Positions 6,816 to 13,224 of a stretch of 13,224 nucleotides of DNA are shown here, one piece after another. The number at the start of each line of letters is the position of its first letter. Position 1 is the stretch's first letter. Both the position numbers and the translations under genes were made by a program. The DNA is taken from positions 15,570 through 28,793 of the forward strand of contig DMYW01000032.1 of NCBI GenBank assembly GCA_003482455.1, given 5' to 3'. Source of the stretch: Rheinheimera sp. (GTDB taxonomy: Bacteria; Pseudomonadota; Gammaproteobacteria; Enterobacterales; Alteromonadaceae). The notes under the pieces are model-generated. The model was not told the origin of the DNA, searched no databases, and saw only the letters and a list, made by a program, of their open reading frames with translations.

Positions 6816-8228
6816 TTACACTTGCAAATAATCCATGATGCCTTCCGCCGCTTTACGGCCTTGGGCAATGGCGGTCACCACCAAGTCGGAGCCGCGCACC
6901 ATGTCACCACCGGCAAAGATTTTTTGCTGGTTGGTTTGCAGTGGAAACGGGCTGTCTTCGGAGGCCACCACCCGGCCTTTGTTATCAAGGCTCACGCCTT
7001 GGTCGACCAGCCACTGTGGCGGGCTTGGTTGGAAACCAAAGGCGATGATCACCGCATCGGCGCTAAGTACTTGCTCAGAGCCTGCGACCGGCTCTGGCGA
7101 GCGGCGGCCCTTGGCGTCCGGCGCACCCAGTGCTGTGGTCACCACTTTCACGCCACAGGCTTGGCCTTGACTGTTCACTTCAATGCCCAGCGGCTGCAAG
7201 TTAAACATAAACTCAACGCCTTCTTCGCGCGCGTTTTGCACTTCGCGTTTGGAGCCGGGCATGTTGGCTTCATCACGACGGTAGGCGCAAATTACTTTGC
7301 TAGCGCCTTGGCGAATGGCGGTACGGACACAGTCCATCGCAGTGTCACCACCACCAAGCACCACCACAGATTTGCCTTGTAAATCAACAAATGGGTGTTC
7401 GGTTTGCCAGCCGTGTAAGTTGTTCACATTGCCAATTAGATAGGGCAGGGCTTCGTAGACGCCCGGCGCGTTTTCATTGGCAAGGCCACCTTGCATTGGC
7501 GTGTAAGTACCCAGCGCCAAAAACACCGCGTCATAGCGTTCAAGCAGTTCATCAAAGCTGACATCGACGCCAACAGTGGTATTTAAGCGAAACTCAATGC
7601 CCATCTCGGTAAAGACTTCACGGCGGCGTTTCAGCACGTCTTTTTCCAGCTTAAATGGTGGAATACCGAAGGTCAGCAGGCCACCAATTTCTGGGTATTT
7701 GTCAAACACCACCGGCGTGACGCCGTTACGCACCAACACGTCGGCACAAGCAAGGCCGGCAGGGCCAGCGCCAATCACCGCAACTTTTTTGTCGGTTTTA
7801 ACCACCGCCGATAAGTTCGGTTTCCAGCCCATTTCGAAGGCTTTGTCGGTGATGTATTTTTCAATCGAACCAATGGTGACAGCGCCAAAACCTTCGTTTA
7901 GCGTACATGCGCCTTCACACAAGCGATCTTGTGGGCAGACGCGGCCGCATACTTCCGGCAAGGAGTTAGTTTTGTGCGACAGCTCCGCTGCTTCAATGAT
8001 CTTGCCGTCGTTGGCCAGTTTTAACCACTGCGGAATGTAGTTATGCACTGGGCATTTCCATTCGCAATAAGGGTTGCCGCAATCCAAGCAGCGGTCGGCT
8101 TGACCGGCGGCTTGGGTTTCGGTCATCGGTTGGTAGATCTCTACGAACTCGATGGTGCGCGCTTGCAGCGATTTTTTCGGCGGGTCAACCCGCTTGACGT
8201 CGATAAATTGGTATACGTTTTGAGCCAT
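6816..8228 (-). CDS. gltD: Glutamate synthase [NADPH] small (beta) subunit
   Basis: This is a 470-residue, cytosolic, full-length flavoprotein. The N-terminal cysteine region carries CLDC....C...CP (C47, C50, C55, C59) and C...C.....C...C (C94, C98, C104, C108), the ligands for 4Fe-4S clusters. The FAD-binding motif is GAGPAGL (153-159). The NADPH-binding motif is VVLGGGDTAMDC (289-300). A second FAD contact is AGGDMVRGSDLVVTAIAQGR near the C-terminus. It oxidises NADPH and passes electrons through FAD and the clusters to GltB. It follows gltB by 11 bases, with GGAGAG directly after the gltB stop as its ribosome binding site, so the two subunits are made from one transcript. Related FAD oxidoreductases share this fold, but the gltB neighbour settles the identity. 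Confidence 0.97.
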   Translation of the reverse strand: MAQNVYQFIDVKRVDPPKKSLQARTIEFVEIYQPMTETQAAGQADRCLDCGNPYCEWKCPVHNYIPQWLKLANDGKIIEAAELSHKTNSLPEVCGRVCPQDRLCEGACTLNEGFGAVTIGSIEKYITDKAFEMGWKPNLSAVVKTDKKVAVIGAGPAGLACADVLVRNGVTPVVFDKYPEIGGLLTFGIPPFKLEKDVLKRRREVFTEMGIEFRLNTTVGVDVSFDELLERYDAVFLALGTYTPMQGGLANENAPGVYEALPYLIGNVNNLHGWQTEHPFVDLQGKSVVVLGGGDTAMDCVRTAIRQGASKVICAYRRDEANMPGSKREVQNAREEGVEFMFNLQPLGIEVNSQGQACGVKVVTTALGAPDAKGRRSPEPVAGSEQVLSADAVIIAFGFQPSPPQWLVDQGVSLDNKGRVVASEDSPFPLQTNQQKIFAGGDMVRGSDLVVTAIAQGRKAAEGIMDYLQV

Positions 8229-8239
8229 GACTTCTCTCC

Positions 8240-11200
8240 TTACATCGCCTGCACACGCAGCTCGGCCGATGAACGGGCACGGTGGCCCAACAACGAATTC
8301 ACATCACTAGTTTTTGGTTTGACCAAGCGGAAACGTGGCAACGCCGCTTGGAAATTGGTCAGAATTTGATGCGCCCGCTCAGAGCCTGTCGCTTCAAAGT
8401 GTTGGTGGATCAGACTACGCAAATGCTCTTGCAGAATTGGCGTGGTCACTTCCAACATTTCGACCAGTTCGCCGTTGACGCGGCGCTCCAAATCGTGATG
8501 TTCGTCATAGAGATAGGCAAAACCACCGGTCATACCGGCACCAAAGTTAACGCCGGTTTGACCCAGCACCACCACGACGCCGCCGGTCATGTATTCACAG
8601 CAGTTATCGCCGGTGCCTTCAATCACCGCTATAGCGCCTGAGTTACGCACGGCAAAACGCTCGCCAGCACGACCCGCGGCATACAACCGGCCACCGGTTG
8701 CCCCGTACAAACAGGTATTGCCGCAAATGGTGGCGTTTTCTTTGGCAAAACTTACACCTTTGGGTGGGAAAATGGCAATTTGGCCGCCAGTCATTCCTTT
8801 GCCGACGTAGTCGTTGGCATCACCTTGCAGTGACAGTTCCAAGCCACCAGCGTTCCACACGCCAAAGCTTTGGCCGGCGGTGCCGGTAAAGCGCACTTCA
8901 ATCGGCTCGGCCGCCATGCCTTGGTTGCCGTGCAGCTGAGCAATGTAGCCCGACAACTTGGCGCCCACCGAGCGATCAGTGTTGCGGATACTTAAGTTCA
9001 AGCGGCCACCGGTTTTGTGTTTCACCATGTCGCGGCATTGATCCAGCATGTATTGGTTCAATGGGCCGTTATCAAACGGGTCATTGCTTTGCACGCAATG
9101 CAGTGGTTTATCCGAGCTTACACCGCTGGCTTTGAGGATTGGCGTTAAATCCAATTTCGCTTGGCGCGTGGTTTCGCCAGGCTTGACGCTGAGTAAATCG
9201 GTACGGCCAATTAAATCGGTTAATTGAGAAACGCCAAGTTCAGCCAGCAGTTCACGCACTTCTTGCGAGATAAACTTGAAGTAGTTCATCACCAGTTCTG
9301 GTAAACCGTGGAAGTGGTCGCGGCGCAGCGTCGCATCTTGGGTGGCAACACCGGTTGCGCAGTTGTTTAAGTGGCAAATCCGTAAGAATTTACACCCCAA
9401 CGCCACCATAGGGCCCGTACCAAAACCAAAGCTTTCGGCGCCTAAAATGGCTGCTTTAATCACGTCCAAGCCAGTTTTTAAGCCGCCGTCGACTTGCAGG
9501 CGTACACGGTCACGCAGGCCGTTTTCGACCAGCGCCTGATGCACTTCGGCAAGGCCAAGCTCCCACGGGCTACCGGCGTATTTGACTGAGGTCAGTGGGC
9601 TGGCGCCAGTACCGCCGTCATAACCAGAAATGGTAATAAGGTCGGCATAAGCTTTGGCAACACCGGTGGCGATGGTACCAACGCCTGGTTCAGACACCAA
9701 TTTCACTGAAATCAGCGCCTGTGGGTTGACTTGTTTTAAGTCGAAAATCAGCTGCGACAAGTCTTCAATCGAATAAATATCATGATGCGGTGGTGGCGAA
9801 ATCAAGGTGACGCCTGGCACCGAATAGCGCAGACGTGCAATTTCCGCCGTGACTTTTTCACCCGGTAATTGACCACCTTCGCCAGGTTTTGCCCCTTGCG
9901 CCACTTTGATCTGAATGACTTCGGCATTGACCAAATAATGCGGCGTCACACCAAAACGACCGGACGCCACCTGTTTGATTTTGCTGTTTTTCTCGGTGCC
10001 AAAGCGGCGTGGATCTTCACCGCCTTCACCTGAGTTCGAGCGACCACCTAAGCGGTTCATCGCAATCGCCAAGGCTTCATGCGCTTCAGGGCTTAATGCG
10101 CCAATTGACATCGCCGCCGAGTCAAACCGCGGGTATAAATCGGTCACTGGCGCAACTTGCTCCAGCGCAATCGGCGTCAAGCCTTCGCGATTGACTTGCA
10201 GCAAGTCACGGATATGCGCCACTGGGCGGTTGTTGACGAAATCACGATAGACTTTGTAGTCCTCGTAATCGCCACTGCGCACGGCTTTTTGTAGGCTTTG
10301 CACCACGTCTGGGTTGTACGCGTGGTATTCACCATCGTGCACGTATTTTAATAAACCGCCATGATTCAGTGGCTTACGTTTAAGCCATGCGGTGTTGGCG
10401 CGCACCAATACGTCCGCTTCGAAGTCGCTAAAATCAGCGCCGCCCAGGCGTGAAGGCACGTCAGGGAAGCACAGTTGCATCACATTGCTGTTAATACCAA
10501 CGGCCTCAAACAGGTTCGAGCAGCGATAACTTGCCACCGTCGAGATCCCCATCTTCGACATGATTTTGTACAGGCCTTTGTTGATGCCTTTACGGTAATT
10601 CAGCACCGCCTCGCGATGGGTTAAATTCAGCTTGCCTTGGTCGACCAGCATTTCGACTGTTTCGTACGCCATGAAGGGGTAGATGCCGGTTGCACCTAAG
10701 CCGACTAACACGGCAAAGTGGTGTGGATCGCGCGCGCCTGCAGTTTCAATGATGATGTTTGAATCACAGCGCAGTTGGTTATCCACCAACGCATGGTGCA
10801 CTGCACCGACGGCCATCGCCGCTGGGATGGGCACAAAGCCTGGCGCAATTTTGCGGTCGGTTAAAATCAACAGCACCACTTTATCGTCACGCACCACTTG
10901 TACTGCTTCGGCTTGCACGCGGCGCAGCGCGTTTTCTAAGCCTTCTTCAGGCGCATAGTTGAGCGAAATGATGTGGTGTTTATAGAAATTCTGATCGGCC
11001 GTCTTCAGCTGTTTTAAGTCCGAATACATCATCACTGGCGATTCAAATTGAATACGCCGTGCGTAACCTGCGGTTTCGCTAAACACGTTGTGTTCACGAC
11101 CAATACTGGTGGCCAGCGACATTACATGCGCTTCGCGCAGCGGGTCGATGGGCGGGTTGGTTACTTGCGCAAACTGCTGGCGGAAATAGTCGTAGAAGGT

Positions 11201-12715
11201 GCGCGGTTTACGCGACAGCACGGCCATTGGCGTGTCATCACCCATCGAACCGACGGCTTCTTGACCATCTTTAGCCAGCACTGTGATGACTTGATCGATC
11301 TCTTCATAGCTGTAGTTAAACAGCTTGTGGAAGGTCAGCATCTGGTCATCAGTAAAGGCGCGTTTACCTAATAAATCCGTTTCGAATTTTTCGTAGGGCA
11401 CCAAGCGCTGGACGTTTTGATTCAGCCATTGGCGGTACGGGTGGCGGTCTTTGAGGTCGACGTCGATTTCGTCGCTTCGCCAAATTTTTCCGGTTTGAGT
11501 ATCGATCGCCAGCATCTCGCCCGGGCCCACGCGGCCTTTTTCCAGCACTTCATCAGGTGTGTAATCCCAAATGCCGACTTCGGACGCCAGCGTGATTAGT
11601 TTATCTTTGGTGATAACGAACCGCGCCGGCCGCAAGCCGTTACGGTCGAGGTTACAAGCCACGTGTTGGCCGTTGGTCAGCACGATACCGGCGGGGCCGT
11701 CCCACGGCTCCATGTGCATCGAGTTAAATTCGTAGAAGGCTTTTAAGTCGTCGGCCATCACTTTGTTGCCTTGCCAGGCTGGCGGCACTAACAAACGCAT
11801 GGCGCGGAACAAGTCCATACCACCGGCTAAGAACAGCTCTAGCATGTTATCCAGCGAGCTTGAATCCGAGCCTTTGGTGCCGACATAAGGCGCGGCGTCG
11901 CGCATGTCTGGAATAAGCGGCGAGGCGAACTTGTATTGCCGTGCGCGCGCCCATTGGCGGTTACCGGTGATGGTATTGATCTCACCGTTGTGCGCCAAAA
12001 AGCGAAACGGCTGCGCCAGCGGCCAGCGCGGCATGGTGTTGGTGGAAAAGCGTTGGTGGAACACGCAAATCGCGGTTTCCATCCGAATGTCGGCCAAGTC
12101 CAGATAAAAACCTGGCAAGTCGGCCGGCATCATCAAGCCTTTGAAGACGGTGACTAAACACGAAAAGCTTGGAATATAAAAATCGGCGTCATCTGGGCTT
12201 AGCTCAGCGACTGCCTTTTCCACCCGACGACGCAACATGTATAAGCGGCGTTCTAAGTCATGATCGCTCCAGCCTGGCTGGGCGCTGACAAACACCTGCA
12301 TAATGTTTGGCATTGAATCGAGTGCAATACGTCCAAGCACGCTCGAGTCCACTGGCACTTGGCGCCAGCCGACTAACGTCAGCGTTTCGCGTTCGATTTC
12401 TTGTGTGATTGCTTGTTTGGCAATTTCGGCTTTGACCGGGTCCTGACTTAAAAAAATCATCCCCACGCCATACTTTTTCCCCAGCACCCAGTTGTTTTCA
12501 GCGGCGATTGCGCGGAAAAAACTATCGGGTTTTTGCATCAACAGGCCACAACCGTCGCCGGTTTTGCCATCTGCTGAAATGCCACCGCGGTGCTGCATCC
12601 GGGCCAGACCGCTAATCGCAGTCCGCACAATCCGGTGACTGGCAACGCCCTCTAAATGGGCGATCAAACCGAAGCCACAGTTTTCTCTGGCTTGGCTATG
12701 ACTATACAACGCCAT
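8240..12715 (-). CDS. gltB: Glutamate synthase [NADPH] large (alpha) subunit
   Basis: This is a 1491-residue protein from the ATG at 12715, which has GGAGG 9 bases upstream. The open frame continues 38 codons further (to 12829), but that part is AT-rich leader with no family similarity. Residue C13 (NCGFGLIAH) is the expected Ntn nucleophile after removal of a short propeptide. The N-terminal class II glutaminase domain contains GLARMQHRGGISADGKTGDG. The synthase domain carries HDIYSIEDL (near 976) and SGYDGGTGASPLTS (near 1030), which bind FMN and 2-oxoglutarate. C1108, C1114 and C1119 are the 3Fe-4S ligands. The C-terminal GXGXG beta-helix (about 1290-1420) includes GATGGRLYAAGRAG. The enzyme turns glutamine plus 2-oxoglutarate into two glutamates, using electrons from GltD. 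The length matches the bacterial family and no key residue is missing. Confidence 0.98.
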   Translation of the reverse strand: MALYSHSQARENCGFGLIAHLEGVASHRIVRTAISGLARMQHRGGISADGKTGDGCGLLMQKPDSFFRAIAAENNWVLGKKYGVGMIFLSQDPVKAEIAKQAITQEIERETLTLVGWRQVPVDSSVLGRIALDSMPNIMQVFVSAQPGWSDHDLERRLYMLRRRVEKAVAELSPDDADFYIPSFSCLVTVFKGLMMPADLPGFYLDLADIRMETAICVFHQRFSTNTMPRWPLAQPFRFLAHNGEINTITGNRQWARARQYKFASPLIPDMRDAAPYVGTKGSDSSSLDNMLELFLAGGMDLFRAMRLLVPPAWQGNKVMADDLKAFYEFNSMHMEPWDGPAGIVLTNGQHVACNLDRNGLRPARFVITKDKLITLASEVGIWDYTPDEVLEKGRVGPGEMLAIDTQTGKIWRSDEIDVDLKDRHPYRQWLNQNVQRLVPYEKFETDLLGKRAFTDDQMLTFHKLFNYSYEEIDQVITVLAKDGQEAVGSMGDDTPMAVLSRKPRTFYDYFRQQFAQVTNPPIDPLREAHVMSLATSIGREHNVFSETAGYARRIQFESPVMMYSDLKQLKTADQNFYKHHIISLNYAPEEGLENALRRVQAEAVQVVRDDKVVLLILTDRKIAPGFVPIPAAMAVGAVHHALVDNQLRCDSNIIIETAGARDPHHFAVLVGLGATGIYPFMAYETVEMLVDQGKLNLTHREAVLNYRKGINKGLYKIMSKMGISTVASYRCSNLFEAVGINSNVMQLCFPDVPSRLGGADFSDFEADVLVRANTAWLKRKPLNHGGLLKYVHDGEYHAYNPDVVQSLQKAVRSGDYEDYKVYRDFVNNRPVAHIRDLLQVNREGLTPIALEQVAPVTDLYPRFDSAAMSIGALSPEAHEALAIAMNRLGGRSNSGEGGEDPRRFGTEKNSKIKQVASGRFGVTPHYLVNAEVIQIKVAQGAKPGEGGQLPGEKVTAEIARLRYSVPGVTLISPPPHHDIYSIEDLSQLIFDLKQVNPQALISVKLVSEPGVGTIATGVAKAYADLITISGYDGGTGASPLTSVKYAGSPWELGLAEVHQALVENGLRDRVRLQVDGGLKTGLDVIKAAILGAESFGFGTGPMVALGCKFLRICHLNNCATGVATQDATLRRDHFHGLPELVMNYFKFISQEVRELLAELGVSQLTDLIGRTDLLSVKPGETTRQAKLDLTPILKASGVSSDKPLHCVQSNDPFDNGPLNQYMLDQCRDMVKHKTGGRLNLSIRNTDRSVGAKLSGYIAQLHGNQGMAAEPIEVRFTGTAGQSFGVWNAGGLELSLQGDANDYVGKGMTGGQIAIFPPKGVSFAKENATICGNTCLYGATGGRLYAAGRAGERFAVRNSGAIAVIEGTGDNCCEYMTGGVVVVLGQTGVNFGAGMTGGFAYLYDEHHDLERRVNGELVEMLEVTTPILQEHLRSLIHQHFEATGSERAHQILTNFQAALPRFRLVKPKTSDVNSLLGHRARSSAELRVQAM

Positions 12716-12742
12716 GACACTAATCCTCCAACCTGTCTTGCA

Positions 12743-12781
12743 AATAAATAAAAATGTAAAAATAGTGAATATGTATTCTTT
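12743..12781 (-). promoter_or_regulatory. Candidate tandem ARG boxes (ArgR operator) of gltBD
   Basis: Two 18-base sites fit the ARG box WNTNAATWWWWATTNANW. The first, 12743-12760 (AATAAATAAAAATGTAAA), has one mismatch at a defined position. The second, 12764-12781 (AGTGAATATGTATTCTTT), has two. They are separated by exactly 3 bases, the usual spacing of paired ARG boxes bound by one ArgR hexamer. They lie 28-66 bases before the gltB ATG. ArgR control of gltBD is known in Escherichia coli and Pseudomonas. The local AT richness makes chance matches easier, so this is a strong candidate and not a certainty. Confidence 0.5.
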
Positions 12782-12842
12782 CTTATGCTGATTTTTACGT
12801 GTGAAAGAAAACAACAGTAAATCTTTCAAGGGTCGATGGCGT

Positions 12843-12891
12843 TTGGTCCATTGATTTTATGATGTTTTAGACGTCTGAACGTCGGGACCAA
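12843..12891 (-). promoter_or_regulatory. Nested dyad in the gltBD leader or promoter
   Basis: TTGGTCC (12843-12849) pairs perfectly with GGACCAA (12885-12891). Inside it, GACGT (12870-12874) pairs with ACGTC (12879-12883) around CTGA. Read as minus-strand RNA, this is an outer 7-bp stem leading through one unpaired base into a 5-bp hairpin, with about 20 unpaired bases on the return side. If the promoter proposed at 12897-12925 is real, this would be the very 5' end of the transcript. It could instead be a DNA operator. Confidence 0.35.
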
Positions 12892-12896
12892 CAACA

Positions 12897-12925
12897 GATA
12901 TACCGATATTTCAGCGAAAAATCAA
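12897..12925 (-). promoter_or_regulatory. Candidate sigma-70 promoter for gltBD
   Basis: On the minus strand TTGATT (12925-12920) and TATATC (12902-12897) are separated by 17 bases. Each matches four of six consensus positions. Transcription would start near 12890 and give a leader of about 175 bases. Another -35-like TTGAAA at 12829-12824 lacks a good -10. This is the best-spaced pair I found, but it is weak. Confidence 0.3.
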
Positions 12926-12978
12926 GCTGACTTTTCGTCGGATATGTCGCATTAACCGCAACAATGGTATGGCTAAAA

Positions 12979-12995
12979 CTGTAATAAAATTACAG
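12979..12995. promoter_or_regulatory. Perfect 17-base palindrome, candidate operator
   Basis: CTGTAAT-AAA-ATTACAG is a perfect inverted repeat with 7-base arms and a 3-base centre. It lies between the terminator at 13035-13061 and the candidate gltBD promoter, about 264 bases before the gltB ATG. It resembles a dimeric regulator site. It does not fit TyrR (18 bases), FNR, NtrC or the 17-base TGTNA-N7-TNACA GlnR/TnrA box. No T-tract follows that would make it a terminator. Confidence 0.4.
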
Positions 12996-13034
12996 AAAAC
13001 AGCAGGTTTAGACTGGTTTTGTCGGAATGTAAGC

Positions 13035-13061
13035 AAAAAAAAGCGGCCTTGCGGCCGCTTT
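13035..13061 (-). terminator. Rho-independent terminator of the right-edge gene
   Basis: AAGCGGCC (13041-13048) pairs perfectly with GGCCGCTT (13053-13060) around the loop TTGC, with one more A-T pair outside. On the minus strand the stem is followed by a run of T. It lies about 36 bases past the stop at 13097 and should insulate gltBD from the upstream gene. Confidence 0.85.
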
Positions 13062-13096
13062 GTTGCACTTTTTCAACGCTGTGTTTATGCAAAGGG

Positions 13097-13224
13097 TTAT
13101 GCGCGATATCCGTGTGCTAAGCCTTTCACCGTCACGGCTACCGCATCATGCGCATGCAGTGACTCGTAATGATTGACACGCAGCCAAAAATCGTCGAATT
13201 CAGTCAAGCCGTTTAACGCGTGTT
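13097..13224 (-). CDS. 3' end of an unidentified gene (partial)
   Basis: The minus strand has one open frame entering from the right edge. It gives 41 full codons (first complete codon at 13222) and ends in TAA at 13099-13097. The visible C-terminus starts HALNGLTEFDDFWLRVN and ends VKGLAHGYRA. It looks like folded protein, with mixed acidic and hydrophobic residues and no low complexity. A terminator 36 bases downstream in the same direction supports a real gene end. The other two minus frames contain early stops. I do not recognise the family from this fragment. Confidence 0.6.
   Translation of the reverse strand, partial: HALNGLTEFDDFWLRVNHYESLHAHDAVAVTVKGLAHGYRA

Noticed and set aside
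6795..7382. Long plus-strand open frame opposite gltD
   Set aside because: It is a shadow of the gltD coding frame. The gltD protein on the other strand has all its expected motifs.
12716..12829. A 38-codon N-terminal extension of gltB to an upstream ATG
   Set aside because: The ATG at 12715 has GGAGG and gives the usual short propeptide before C13. The extension is AT-rich, overlaps the ARG-box-like sites and has no family similarity.
12979..12995. Palindrome as a TyrR or GlnR/TnrA box
   Set aside because: Its half-site spacing is shorter than in either consensus, and GlnR/TnrA belong to Gram-positive bacteria.
12969..13169. Plus-strand open frame of 66 codons across the right-edge terminator
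   Set aside because: It reads through a strong terminator stem and antisense to the better-supported minus-strand gene end, and it has no ribosome binding site that I can see.

Overview
The window is ordinary chromosomal DNA from a Gram-negative bacterium, most likely a gammaproteobacterium. It encodes a TonB-dependent outer-membrane receptor, signal peptides and a GltB/GltD pair. The GltB N-terminus and the style of the intergenic terminators suggest an Alteromonadales/Vibrionales-like lineage, but the genus cannot be fixed from sequence alone. No rRNA, tRNA, insertion sequence, phage gene or CRISPR array was seen, and all complete genes are open without frameshifts.

Left part (1-3003): a two-gene copper-uptake unit on the minus strand. 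An OprC-type TonB-dependent copper receptor (442-2553) overlaps a small, histidine-rich exported protein (26-442) by one base (TAATG). A 150-base intergenic region separates the receptor from a divergent 99-residue protein (2704-3003) that looks like a small winged helix-turn-helix protein. Its position makes it a candidate local regulator, which is inference only.

Middle part (3008-6627): two minus-strand genes. One encodes an exported amidase-signature hydrolase (3008-4510). The other encodes a membrane chemoreceptor with a large periplasmic sensor region (4597-6627). A GC-rich terminator sits between them. The amidase ends only 4 bases from the wHTH gene, tail to tail, with no terminator in the gap.

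Right part (6759-13224): the glutamate synthase operon gltB-gltD (12715 to 6816, minus strand), closed by a terminator. GltB uses ammonia released from glutamine to convert 2-oxoglutarate to glutamate. GltD supplies electrons from NADPH, so together they form the central GOGAT nitrogen-assimilation enzyme. Upstream lies a roughly 320-base non-coding region with more structure than anywhere else in the window. It holds two tandem ARG-box-like sites spaced exactly 3 bases apart, a nested dyad, a perfect 17-base palindrome and a candidate sigma-70 promoter. Beyond it are a strong terminator and the last 41 codons of an unidentified minus-strand gene that runs off the window.

I found no clearly undescribed multi-gene system. 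The best leads are the gltBD control region, the copper receptor with its coupled His-rich partner, and the orphan wHTH gene beside them.
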